A stretch of 64,000 nt of DNA. Origin: Tetraselmis striata (taxonomy: Eukaryota; Chlorophyta; Chlorodendrophyceae; Chlorodendrales; Chlorodendraceae). Location of the stretch: NCBI GenBank assembly GCA_006384855.1, contig VCJN01001855.1, forward strand, positions 124,001 through 188,000. Reading direction: 5' to 3'. The stretch's first letter is position 1; each line of letters opens with the position of its first letter. Both the position numbers and the translations under genes were made by a program. Shown one piece after another: positions 1 to 10,827 of this stretch. The notes under the pieces are model-generated. The model searched no databases and had not been told where the DNA came from. It worked only from the letters and a program-made list of their open reading frames with translations.

Positions 1-3000
1 TCAACAACAACTGTTCAATGCACTTGTGGCGCCGCACTGCCACGACAGCCTACATGAGGAGCTCAACCCCTTTGCGCGACGCAACGTCAACGCCCTGTGG
101 ATTGAGCCGAGTGTTGGGCCGGGGCCGGCCGGCGGTGGTGGCGGCCTCAGCGTGGAGAAGGCGGCAGCGGAGGGAGTGGAGGGCCGACACAGCCCCCCCG
201 TAAACCGCACTTTCTGTGCAGCTCCGATCAACACAGTGCGCGTAAGCATCCCGCCAACGTATCCATCACTCGACCATGCCTTTGCTGTGGGGCCAAGCAC
301 GCGTGCGCTGGTCACCTCAAGACAGAGTGCCCGGCTACCCGAGGGCGTCGCCGATTGAGGAATGACAGGGAAGGGGCTCTCCGAGCCCCTTAGTGTCGGC
401 TTTGATGCTTGTTGTAGCTGAGTGCTTCAACGAGGAGAGGCGCTACCGTTTCCACTTCACCATAGCGGTCCTTGTTGTGACCACACGAGCGGCGGGGGGT
501 GCGATGAGCGGGCGACTTTCGCCGACCAGCGCCAACCCCGGGCCCGGCGTACCAGCAACTGGCGGCTGTGCCGCTAGCATTGACGCTGGGTTTGTGTGAC
601 ACTGACATTGCATCGTACTTGTCCGTGTCGCATGAGGACACGACGCAGCAAATTCGCAATGCGGATGTTTGCTGGCGGCGCTTTAAGACGGGAAGTACCG
701 AAACCCAACGGCTATATGTTGAACTTGGCACGAGGGGACATGACATGCCGGCCATGCTTACACTCAACGTACCACCGCGCGCATCCGCGGAATGGGCGGC
801 GTGGTACGAAGCTCGACCGGGGAGATTGGACTCCGTATACGATATTCATCAACCCGGGATGCGGGTCAACGTCGACGCTGTACTAGCATCGGAACACGTT
901 CCCGCGGAGTTGAATAAGGAGGCGCTGCAATATGGGCACGCACGACAGTGGGCCGGGTGACCGCCGAAGCTGCGGAAGAAGAATTACCAATCTTGCCAAG
1001 AAGGCGGCGCTGCTGCGGGAACGGAGGTGGATCGGCAGCACGAGCAAGGGTATGTTGAGGGCCCCTTGCAATATGTGCCCTGGACGGTTAGCGCGGTCGC
1101 GTGCATTATCAAACATGACCCGTACAAGGTTCGAAATATGTTCGATTTCCTTCGGTCTGAAGTGAATCCGAATACCGTGCGACACGCGTGCAAGGTGGAC
1201 CTACTTTCCGATGTACTCCCGGGCATTCAACAGTTTGATTCGTTTGCGAAGTTTGACCTCACGGACGCATTCTACTGTTGGCCCATTTATGTCGGCGACG
1301 CCAACTACATGGGGTTTGAACATCCGGCGACTGGCGAGTTTTCCGATATCGTGTCGCCATGATGGGCGTCGCGTCATCACCGGCTTTACAACAGCTGCGG
1401 GCACGATCGAGTAATTCGCAATATTTTGCTTGCTGAGAGCTTGAAATATTGCCGCTCGGGCAGGCCCGAGGCCGACTATTCAAAGCTGCGCCTGCCAGAG
1501 GCGTATTTAGATGATTTCTTGCTTAAACTTTGCCGAACGCTGTCGCGGTGGCAACAGCAAATGCGGGTTCACTCCGTGCTTTTGGTCCTCGAAGATGAAC
1601 GGCTTCCCAGTGAAGAACGTACGTAAAGACCGAGTGGCCGATCACGCAAATGGACTACACCGGCGTGATGATCGATTCCGCGCGGGGCGAGGTGTCCGTC
1701 GCGGCTTCACGGGCAGCCAAGTGGGCAGCGGCGGTCCAACCCGTCTACGAGGCGGCCCTCGCCGTAGGCGCGGTACCGCGGGGGGGGGGGGGGGGTTGGC
1801 CTCGGTCACCGGGAAGATGATGCAGTGATGTTGTGCCGTCTTACCCCAAGGACATGCATATCTGATGGAGCTATACGCAACGCGAGACACGCTCCTCACC
1901 GGCCCGACGTCGAGCCCGACGGACGAATAGGACTCGCTCGGACGAACTGTGCCGCGTCGGCGACCCCGCCGTCTGGGAATTGCGTTGGTTTATTGCCTTG
2001 GGCCTGCTGCGCCGCGGGTGTGCGGTGCCGTCTGATCGAGGCGTACACCCCGAGGATGTGGTACTCGCGCGACCGTTTCTCTCGAGCGATGATGGCCCGA
2101 GTACGCTCTGGGACAAGACAGTTTTACATTTCCTGCCGGACGAGGTGGAATTGTGGCAACCATTGCGCGAGTCCCGACCTGAACCGAAGGTACCCGGGGT
2201 AAGTGTTGCAGCCATTTCACGATTTCGAGGTCATTACTTCGGACGCATCGGGTTTTGCGGGTGGCGCCTAATGGTGTAATGAACTGATGCATTTCGGCTC
2301 TACGCAACAGCAGTTGACGCGTACAAATCTCGGCGGGTCATCGAATATGCGGGAACTGTACATGGTACCGGACACGTTATACACCAAGTGGGGCCACGCG
2401 TACGCGGTAAACGCATTTTGTTCCGCATGAACAATGAAGCAACGGTCGGCGCGATTAACAAGGGTGGTTCGACATCAACAAGTTGGTGAACGCGTTCCAC
2501 AAAACTTGCTAGATGTACAATCTGCGTGTAGCAGTACGGCATAATCCGGGAAATAAATACAGCAGCGGTCTAGCGGACGGCCTTTCCCGGTTGAAGGGGC
2601 GGCTGGACGATCAAGATTGGCACCTGCTGCTCGATATCTACCAGCGGCTGCTCGCCGAGGTCGGACCCTGCGACGTTGATGCCTGCTCCGACCCCCTTGG
2701 CCGCAACGCTTACGGCGAGGTGTTTTGGTCGGCAGTCGATTGATGTCTACGTCGTCAGTGGCGTCATCAGCAACTTTACTGCAACCCGCCGTTCTCGCTA
2801 ATCAAAGCTATTCTCGATCATTTTTGGGGCGAGTCTTATAGAGTCCCCACCACGACGCAGGCCACATTCGTTCTGCCGACATGGTTTTCGGCACCGTGGT
2901 GGACGTTACTCGATGGGGCCCGCATCGTAGGCTACTTCCGGCAGGGCATGGCCTTCTTTACGCGCCCGGACTGGCGCCTCGCAACGCGAGAGCAACCGGT

Positions 3001-3560
3001 GCCGCAGCAGCGCGTTTCGGGCGGCCCCACTGAGTGGGGCGTCGTGCTAATTCATTTCCCTGCTGTGTTGTTGGAGGGCAGCGCCCCGCATGACCTCGAC
3101 CTGCCTCGCCTGCCAGGCAACCGACACACGGACTGTATATTGTTGCGCGGACTGTGGGACGGCTTTGTGCGCGAAATGCGCGGGGCGCCGAGATACCGTT
3201 GCGCCTGAATGGTTCACATGCACAGCGTGCAGTCTGCCAACTGGAGCAGCGGGTCACACTGCGGAATCGACAAGGCTGGGTCAATTGGCTGACAATCTGG
3301 AAGCACAGCGCCTGAGGACGTCATCTTCATCAAAGGACACTTATGACGCATCGCTGTCCATTTTACAGCGGTTTTGCATGGCAAGAGGTGTGTCACCGCT
3401 TCCTGCGACACTAGGGTTGATGCGAACGTTCATTGCACACTGCATTTGTGACTTAAAACACAAGCATGCAACGGTAGGAGCTAGAATAGCCGCTATTAGT
3501 GACTGGCATGGGCGCCAGCATCGGTCGCTGTCACGCGATGGTTGATCGGTGCCAAACCCC
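1..3560 (+). mobile_element. Broken tyrosine-recombinase (DIRS-order) retroelement, runs off left edge
   Basis: An old, heavily broken retroelement (of the order of ten interruptions), cut by the window edge on the left. Parts in order on the + strand: a gag-like zinc knuckle (about 275-345, CxxC...H...C), reverse transcriptase (about 1000-1600, with an FDLTDAF-type motif and a YLDDFLL active-site motif), RNase H (about 2210-2600, SDASGFAGGA and later a GLADGLSR block), a DNA-processing-like block containing CDVDACSDPL (2640-3000), a cysteine-rich zinc cluster (3093-3232), and the N-terminal core-binding part of a tyrosine recombinase (about 3250-3545). RT + RNase H + YR with no DDE integrase is the DIRS/Ngaro/PAT architecture. 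It differs clearly in sequence from the DIRS copy at 56.6-61.4 kb, so it is a separate lineage. No terminal repeats were found. Confidence 0.7.
3093..3232 (+). other. Cys-rich zinc-binding segment of the YR retroelement
   Basis: About 45 residues with paired CxxC motifs (CLACQ, CCADC, CAKC, CTAC) lie between the RNase H/linker region and the recombinase region of the element at 1-3560. The spacing resembles B-box or RING-like treble-clef zinc sites, but no family is recognised with certainty. The element itself is a fossil. Confidence 0.45.
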
Positions 3561-3999
3561 TGCCAGGAGGCGGCGGTCATAGATTTTGCTAACGGTGGTG
3601 GCCAAGCGGGATACATAAAACCCCGGCACACACCTGGCACTTGCTTTGGGCGAATTCCGCACTATCAACGGGCGGGGCTTCAACCTCAGCCGGTCATATA
3701 GTTTTCGCTAGCGGTTATGCCTAGTAGTTTTTCTGAATCTAGGCTGCCTGCGGAGGGGGGTTGCAGCGCAGCTTCGAATGAACAATCATATCCTACAGGA
3801 TGGGTCCGTATCATTTGCACCAGCCTCATATGCGCAAATCTGCAGAGATGCGCACTCCCCGCAGCCCTATATTCGCATCCGCGTTAATGTCGATAAAAAT
3901 GTGCAGTAGGCAAGAGGCTTTTGCTTATATTCCAGACAACATCGCATTGTTACAGATCAAACCGGTACAGGTGCTAAATCAATACCTGAATGTATATTC
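3561..3999. other. Junction between two element relics; nothing recognised
   Basis: AT-richer, stop-dense sequence between the end of recognisable tyrosine-recombinase coding and the start of the LINE-like relic. I see no gene, repeat or terminal structure in it. Confidence 0.4.
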
Positions 4000-5010
4000 C
4001 GCCTCCAGCGGGCGGTTACTTGCTCACACCACCGACTACACCTAGGTTGAGGCCGGCTACATTTTCTGGCTGGCCTTATGCTGGATTTTCAGCAGCAATC
4101 CAGCAAGCACATGTCCTGGCATATCCCGACGCGGCAACCCGCACCGCGGACTTGGCCCGAGTTTCCAGCGATTCAGGCCGGAAAGTCGCTCGAGCGGACG
4201 GACGGACATTTGTATCTTCAGCAGGCAGGCAGGCAGGCAGGCACCACCACATCAGCAGGCCCACGCCTTCCGCGACCGCCCCGCGAATGGCGACCGCCGC
4301 CTGCAACGCCGGAACTCAGCCCGCTGGCCACACCAATCCCGTCCATACAACCTCTGGAAAGACGGCACGACCCGAAACGCTTCACATACACCAATGGATT
4401 CTCGTATCCACCGCAGCGGAGTGGTGGGAATCGGCGCCGGGGTTGAACCCTATAAAAACCACGCTGGGCAATAAACCAATCGCAGTGGGAGTGGACGCAG
4501 ACGAAATCCGCCGCACCATCACCAGAGCTGAGCTGGCCGCCATTTCGGTGGCACTGGAACTTTCGGAGCACGTTCTCTAAGATAACGCTGTCTCCTATAT
4601 AACCTATATAATCGAACGTACGACGTACCGCCTTACCGGCTAGTCACCTTACGACGCCTCGCACACAAAATATTACTCGAACACATCGTACACCAACTTG
4701 GACACCGAGCGAATGTTGGACTCCGAACCGTCCTCCAGAAAGTCATAGCCCACATGGGGTCGAAGGCAACGAACAAGCCGACACAACTGCCGGCGAAGTG
4801 GCCAACGGCACAACCCCGCCAGACATCACCGTCACCGTAGGCGCGACCCCCGAGCCGGCCGATGACGTGTGGCTGACCCCATACCAAGGAGCGCCGACCA
4901 CCACCCCCAGCCCCAACAGTCTGAAAACTGCCCTCCGGAAACACGCTAACGCCAATGTGGGCCGCGACGCCACCAACGAGACCCTGCACTCCCACCTCAT
5001 AGACTAGGCA
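4000..5010 (+). mobile_element. LINE relic carrying an RNase H domain
   Basis: Recognisable RNase H blocks of a non-LTR retrotransposon are scattered over more than one frame: a YTNGFS block (about 4386-4403, the YTDGS first catalytic motif with D changed to N), GIGAGVEP (about 4431), an EIRRTITRAELAAI block (about 4504-4545, second catalytic acidic residue), TDNAVS-like residues (about 4580), and VEGNEQADTTAGE (about 4759-4797, the conserved H.G.EGNE.AD motif). The blocks are in the right order and spacing for LINE RNase H. At least two frameshifts separate them, so the copy is dead. No reverse transcriptase was recognised upstream, and the segment downstream of 5010 is unrelated. A small (AGGC)n run sits at 4221-4242. 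Confidence 0.65.
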
Positions 5011-6356
5011 CTGGCCACGGGTGCAAAGCCGGACCTCGTCACCCCCTCGGAAAGAATCCACAGACTGGAATCACATGGGGAACATTGCAGTGAACCCGAA
5101 TGAGCCGCAAAGGCCAGCCGTAATTCAAATGCGGAGAACACCTTCGGAACGGCCACATGGCAGGCAACTGCCACATTGTCGGGCCTCTTGTTAAAAGGAT
5201 ATCTTCCTGGCCGCGCCCGCCGGTACTTTTTTCTGCGTGACGTCTGCGTGACCGGGGCAAGCGCGCTATGGGTATGCACACGCGCTGGCGCGTCGTTGCA
5301 GATGTTGCACGGGCGCTGTCATCATGGTATATGACAATCCGCGCAGGTAATTGCCGCAACTTGTAGGTCGCGCACGAAAGAGGCATACATGCAGGCATGC
5401 CGTATGATTGATGCATTGCGGCGCAGCCCTGGTAGGGGAATATGCTTGGGAGTCCTCTGACACACCAATGAACATCAAAGGTGCGGTATAACAGTGCGCA
5501 ACTGCGCTTGAAAAGAAACCGTCGGAAAATGATGGCTGAAATACATTCTACATCAAAGTGGGCTAATTGACAGCACAGGCGGTTTTTTTGCTGTCATTAC
5601 ACTACGTTACTATTACCACGTGGCGTGTATTTGACAGTGAGGCGAAAAAGTGATGGGGGCACAGTGTACAAATCTTTGTTGAGCGGGATCATGCTCTCAT
5701 GTGATCAGCGGAATGTGGCGCGCGTTTACTGCACGATTCAAGCAGTGCTACTAGCATGAACGACCAGCACTGCCATTCCTTCAAGGCCGCCGCTCCTCCG
5801 AGGGATATGTCTGTTCAGCAAGGTGCGGCCCAAACCACCACTGTGTTTACACTTTGGACTTCCTCGATGAAGCTGCACGGTTGCCAGCACTAGCGGCTGC
5901 GGAAACGGGAGATGCGCTGATTGCGGCTTGTGTCTCAGCACACTGCGGGTCCCGGCAATGGTGCGCAAGTCATAGACCATGAGACCGCAAGGTGTAATAC
6001 AATGAATGGAATGCATCTGGCAGATCGGGCTGCGCATGTGCAGACGGCACGGAGCTCGCAGAATGCAGCCGTTTGTGACACATGTTGTACACAGCGGATT
6101 CTACACGTGGAAGTCATTGGGGGAGCAGACCTATTGCGAAACCTGCGCGTGCTATCAGATGTCAGCAGGCATCCCCCCTGCATCCCCAATTCATACAGCC
6201 AGTGCGCCCGCCTCGACCGGCAAAGTTCCCGTCCCGGGCATATCTACGCCAAGCTGCCCGTGACGAGCCTCGATGACATAGAACACAAGGGGAGGTCGAG
6301 GGGGCGTCTGGCCATGTGAGATATGGCACGGGTGCAGGTGATCCACATGACGCACC
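5011..6356. other. Intergenic; nothing recognised
   Basis: No coding region, repeat or RNA gene could be supported. It lies downstream of the ECH1-family gene, which reads leftward and stops at 6357, so part of it should be that gene's 3' UTR. Confidence 0.4.
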
Positions 6357-8275
6357 TCACAGCTTGGAGGGCTTCTTTCCGATGCGTACCAGCGCCTGTT
6401 GCAGGGAGCTGTCAAGCTCGCGGGACGGCAAGAAGGCGCTGTTCCAGGTCGCCACATAGTCCAGGCCCTCTGCCACGGGGTGGTCCCTGCCGGCGCGCTC
6501 ATAGCCCAGCAGGTCGACCACAGCGCCGCGCCGCTCAGCATGCTAGCTAGCTTGCGTCACTCCCTGGGGCTGGCGAGCGTGGCGCGTGCAGCAGGATGCA
6601 TCGGCGATGTTGTAATGGATGCAACTGCCTTCCCGCCAAGTGGGTGCCATGTCGCACCTTGCGTGCAGGAGGATCCGCTTTGTGCCAATCACCGCCAGCT
6701 TGGGCTTGGTAGACAGCCTTTGCAGGATGCTGACAGCTTCTGCAGCGGGCCAAGAGAGAATGCAGCCCCTCCAAAGTCAGCTATCCATCAGCGAGCGGCC
6801 TGCACACCTCCCTGGCCTTCCCCCAATCGCCCCCCCCCCTTCTTCCCATCTTAGAGGACCCACTTGCTGCACGCGAGACGGTCACACCTTTGCTCATCTC
6901 CTCTTGAGACTCGCAGCACGAAGACACAAACCCCCGCTGCATCGCCTCACTAGCAGACACCTGCACACCCGGGCAACACACCACACCACATTGATGCTTG
7001 GCGCCGCCGGCCTGTTGCGCCCGACCCTCCGCATCGGCCAGGCCGTAAGCACCTGTCGGGCAGTGAGCGACCACTCCGCGGCGACACCTGCACGGTGGAG
7101 GGGTGGATGGATGAGAGGCAGTCTTCCGCGGGAGGCAGCCCTGCTGCAGGGGGTGCATTTCACACGTGGGGCGGCTAGTCGCTGCCTGCGGCCGCACCGT
7201 GCCCAACCAGGGGCCCTAGGCGCTGGAGAATCCCTATGTCCGCGGTGATCCCGAGATCGATCTCCTTGACGGAGAACACAGCGTCATGGCTGCACAGGCG
7301 GACATCACACGCTGCGGCAAGGTTGATGCCCGCCCCTGGGGAGGAGGCCAGCAAGGGGCATCACTCATTCCGCCGGGGTGGCCGAGCGTCCCCTCTCCAT
7401 GCAGTGAGACATGCACGGTCTGATAGTCTGCGAAGCGAGTGTCTCTAGGGCGGTGCTGGTGTTCTACTGTGTGCCTGGGGTTAAGGGCGGGGATGCAGCG
7501 CATGGAACATGTGCAATGAAAAACAGGCGACTGTCGTGGGTCGCTGCGGGTAGGAGGGAAGTGGATGTATAGATGCATAGGTGACAAAACGGGAGCGGGG
7601 GGCGGTGGGTTCAGGCTCACCAATGCAAGCGCCCTGAATCGCAGCTACAACTGGCCACCTACAGCGCTCCAAAGCCGTGAACGCGTCCTGTGGCGGTGAG
7701 ATCCCACAGGATGCCAAGTTGAAGGTGCGGACGAAGAATGCGCGCAATACCCGGGCTGCGGAGAGGGGCTTTGTGGGTTGAGAGGGGGAAGGGAGGGTAC
7801 CTGCATGCTTAGAATCTGTTGCTTGAGCGCCATGCGGCTCTCTCCGGGACAGCCCTCGCTGGTGAGCCTTGCGATGTCAACCAGCATGCTCACGTCGATT
7901 CCTGTTCGCACCAGAGTTCCGCACCCGGGGGATCAGGTGCCTGGCGCAGTCCAGTGGGCGCTGCGCGACAAGAAAAGCACCGATCACCCGCAGTAGAGTT
8001 GTCCGCGCCTACCTACCTGCACAGAAGTGGCGCCCCGCGCCCGACAGCAGCACCGCCCGGATGTCGTCTCGGGCGCTCAGAAGGGCCGCAGCCCTTGGGA
8101 GCTCCTGCCAGCTGGCAGCGGACAGGGCGTTCATCTTGGTGGGGCGCGATAGTTCGATCAGCCCGCAGCGTAGCGCCGGCGACGTGGCGACGCGCAGCGT
8201 GGTGAAGGGCCGGCCGTGCTGCGGGTCCGCCAGCTCCGCCCAGTCGTCGACGCCCAGCAAGGAAACACCCGCCAT
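6357..8275 (-). CDS. ECH1: Delta3,5-delta2,4-dienoyl-CoA isomerase (ECH1 family), peroxisomal, 8 exons
   Basis: Crotonase-fold enzyme that isomerises 3,5-dienoyl-CoA to 2,4-dienoyl-CoA during beta-oxidation of unsaturated fatty acids. Exons on the minus strand: 8275-8017, 7901-7801, 7687-7621, 7335-7198, 7087-7053, 6960-6888, 6739-6658, 6486-6357; all joins are GT-AG and every phase agrees, giving 294 aa. Visible motifs: [12 protein letters not shown] (oxyanion site, near 80-89), [30 protein letters not shown] with the family Glu (167) and Asp (175) eight residues apart, DYVATWN, and a C-terminal SKL, a type 1 peroxisomal targeting signal. Exon 5 is only 35 bp. In rat ECH1, as I recall, a third acidic residue (Asp176) lies 20 residues before the Glu; here that position is Asn147. 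The start is the first Met in frame before the conserved region; an extra upstream exon cannot be excluded. Confidence 0.9.
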
Positions 8276-8484
8276 ATCGGAACTCGTTGCGGAAGCCTAC
8301 CAATTATCGAGGACTCCAGCCGACGTGGGGCAGGGAGGAGGCAGGGGATGTAGGGCCAGGCAGGGTGGAGGAGCGCGGGGAATTTGCGGCGGATGCATAT
8401 CGCTTGTACCCTACATGTCAAGAGCCGAGGGATTTCGGCGCGGTCTGGCTGCGACTACGGCAAAGCGAGTAGGACGGCCTTTGC

Positions 8485-8681
8485 GGGTTGGGGCTTGCCC
8501 CAATTCGCATTACTCGAATGGGCCGACGCCCAAACGGGTAGGGCGGACCTTTCGTGGTCAGTGCCGGGTATTTCGATATGGCAGTGTTTTAGACGGTGAT
8601 CCAACAGTGTTGGAAATTCTGTCACTGGCCTTCAATTAGTCTTGCAGAATGCTTCGGAAATTTGCTTGATGACTGCCTACC
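8485..8681 (+). repeat. Dispersed repeat, 3' tail of a LINE (second copy at 62346-62528)
   Basis: About 185 bp match between this segment and 62346-62528, same orientation, with few differences; both begin at GCGGGTTGGGGC and end at GCTTGATGACT. The other copy follows directly on a LINE 3' coding end, so this one is best read as a strongly 5'-truncated LINE insertion. The homology stops abruptly at its left edge, as 5' truncation predicts. Confidence 0.65.
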
Positions 8682-9448
8682 ATCAGCCGTCGACAGCCGA
8701 CCGGGGAAGTAATGTCTTGTAGTGTCGGGTTTGGTAACCGGGAAGGTTGACCGGCTGCGGCCTAGTCCGTGCGGTGGTGGACCCCGTTCGCCGCGAGCTC
8801 ATGTGCGTGGGCATGCGCGTTGGCGTTGGCGGCTCCAGTACGCAACGCTCATGCGCCTTTTACTCGGGATATGCACAGAGGCATGTCACAATACGGGCAC
8901 ATGTACGAGATCTAGCCCACGCACCTTGTCGTCGTCAACACGGCACATAGTGCAGCGGGCGGACTTAGTGGCGTTGTCGTTGCCGGGGCGTTTGCCAAGG
9001 TGCAGGATGATGTGTGGCAACGGGGGCGGCTCAGTGGATGCGGTCGTCCCACATGATGCGGAATGTTGTTTGCGATGTTGTTTGTTGTTTGCGATAGCTT
9101 CCGTTACTTCACCATGCTGTTTGCGATGTTGTTTGCGATAGCTTCCGTTACTTCACCAAACTGCATTGGCCTTTGTTGGCGTAATCTGCCGGGGGACGGG
9201 GCTTGATACGGCCCACGACGGGCGGCCACAACATGTCTCTTCAACTGGATAGGCAGTCTCCTGGTGACTCGGTGGGTTGGGAATGGTGGCCGCATTGCAC
9301 TACCGATGTGCCGACCCGACCGGTCCCGGACCAGCTTAGGTATCCTATTTGGGGCCCCTTGGACCTCCCTTGACGCCCTGGTAGTCATCACGCATTTCAT
9401 GACATTTCTGCCTATTTCTGTCTTGGGCCCCTACTTTCTGTAGTAGTA
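8682..9448. other. Intergenic; short tandem duplication only
   Basis: No gene recognised. The only structure seen is the two-unit tandem repeat at 9064-9158. Confidence 0.4.
9064..9158 (+). repeat. Two-unit tandem repeat (51 and 44 bp)
   Basis: Units at 9064-9114 and 9115-9158 both end with a GATAGCTTCCGTTACTTCAC block and share a TTTGCGATGTTGTTTG block. The length difference is one extra short TGTTTG-type unit in the first copy. Confidence 0.8.
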
Positions 9449-9515
9449 TATATGTTAAGATCCATGTGGACATGCGGTCAGCCGCGCATGTGGGCTTGGC
9501 GGGTGTGGTAGAGAA

Positions 9516-9770
9516 GTGGAGCGACCACGCATCACGGAAGAAGATCTCCCTCAGAGAAGGTGTAAGATGTGTGTCACTATTTGGGGCCGAGGAATGATCA
9601 AATGCACATGTAAAGGGCCGTGTGCCACGAGTGTGTGCACTTGCCGCAAAGCTGGTAGGAAATGCAACTCTATGTGTCACCCTGATAACCACTGCTGTCG
9701 GAACATTGAGGACCGTGGTGCTGGCACTAGCGCGCAGGGAGCTGCCACCCCAGTCCGTGTAATGAACTAA
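9516..9770 (+). CDS. CXC (tesmin/TSO1-like) zinc domain fragment of a Ginger-type transposase
   Basis: An 84-codon open frame whose centre reads MIKCTCKGPC, VCTCRKAGRKC and CNSMCHPDNHCC, the alternating Cys pattern of CXC domains (tesmin/TSO1, MSL2-type DNA binders). A near match, MIKCSCKGAC..CACRKARRKC, is at the 3' end of the transposase in the 5-kb element next door (14432-14545). It sits within the 721-bp element without any integrase core, so it is either a leftover exon or a small protein retained by the non-autonomous copy. Whether it is translated alone (start at 9516) is unknown. Confidence 0.6.
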   Translation: MERPRITEEDLPQRRCKMCVTIWGRGMIKCTCKGPCATSVCTCRKAGRKCNSMCHPDNHCCRNIEDRGAGTSAQGAATPVRVMN

Positions 9771-9932
9771 ATTCTAGAATAAAATAGAATTTAATCGAAG
9801 TCTCTCTTTAATTTCACTCTAATTTAAAGTTAATGGAATCTGCTACTTAATTTGAACTTAATTGAAATCGAATTAAGTTTGGCTTAAAATGCGGGCGCAA
9901 ACTTACCTTATCACACATGGGCTGGATAGCGT

Positions 9933-10168
9933 GGATCCATGTGTAAATGGTCCAAGTACCGCGCTCCATGCGCCGGCACATGGGCCGGTCCGTGTGTACA
10001 TGGTCGTTTGCCGAGGGCAGTCCACGTGTACATGAGTCAGCCAACGACCCGTGTTCACATGGACCGTTTTCGGTTAACTCCATGTGTACATGGTACGGGT
10101 TAATGGAGGCTCCATGTTCACATGGACCGCTCCATGTACACATGCCCGCATGTCCACATGGATCGTAT
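9933..10168. repeat. Subterminal palindrome array, small Ginger element
   Basis: About eight imperfect palindromes of CATGT-nn-ACATG type (for example CCATGTGTACATGG), spaced by roughly 10-20 bp. Each can fold as a short hairpin. The array lies just inside the right terminus of the element. Confidence 0.75.
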
Positions 10169-10199
10169 TAACATATATATGTTGAGACCCATGTACGAA

Positions 10200-10640
10200 A
10201 ATGCCTAGTGTACACACAGGGCGCCCTGTGTATACACATGTCATCAATTTGACCTGTGTGTACACAGGTCATATTTCTAATTGACATGTGTACACACAGG
10301 TCATTTATTTGCCTGTGTATACACAGGTCGATAACGTAATGCCCTATGTGTACCCGGTTCATGTTCAGTTTGACCCGTGTACACACAGGTCACTTTTTAT
10401 GACCCGTGTACAAACATGTCAAAATTATCATGACCCGTGTACACACAGGTCATTACGATATCCGCCTGTGTGTGCATGGGTCACCAATGATGACCTGTGT
10501 ATACACAGGTCAAATGATTTTTTGACCCATGTACACATAGGTTGTTTTTTTGACCTATGTACGAACACCTCTATTTTCCTGTACATAGGACATAGCGAAT
10601 TCGACCTGTGTGCGAACATGTCATTCTGGATGTCCCGAAA
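10200..10640. repeat. Left subterminal palindrome array (CCTGTGT-nn-ACACAGG)
   Basis: Around fourteen near-palindromic units of consensus GACCTGTGT-nn-ACACAGGTC, separated by AT-richer spacers of about 10-15 bp. Units vary (GACCCGTGT.., GACCTATGT..), so the array is diverged rather than a fresh satellite. Confidence 0.85.
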
Positions 10641-10827
10641 CTACAAGGATTCAAAACGCCCGATGTTACGGCTCTTGTGCGCCCGGCGGTGCGAAGCTAC
10701 GCTACCATGTACAGGCGTGCGCATTTCAAACCAGCCCGCCAAGATCTACCCAAGTGCACACATCCCTTCCGCCCCGCCCGCCCCAAGTGCCAACAAGGCA
10801 GACGCCGAACCGACCCATACCCTAGGT

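Larger units (their letters stand above)
9453..10173 (+). mobile_element. Small non-autonomous Ginger-like DNA transposon
   Basis: A 721-bp unit. Left end TGTTAAGATCCATGTGGACA and right end (reverse complement) TGTTAATACGATCCATGTGG form terminal inverted repeats of about 25-30 bp, differing by a short indel. A TATA lies directly outside each end (9449-9452 and 10174-10177), a 4-bp target duplication. The interior holds the CXC-domain segment (9516-9770), an AT-rich stretch (9770-9900), and an array of CATGT-nn-ACATG palindromes (9933-10168). It resembles the 3' end of the large element beside it, including the CXC segment and subterminal palindromes, but the palindrome consensus differs, so the two are related subfamilies rather than parent and immediate offspring. 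Confidence 0.8.

Noticed and set aside
10200-10640. CRISPR array
   Set aside because: Repeats are palindromic, diverged and spaced by 10-15 bp; the context is eukaryotic and the array is mirrored at the other transposon end.
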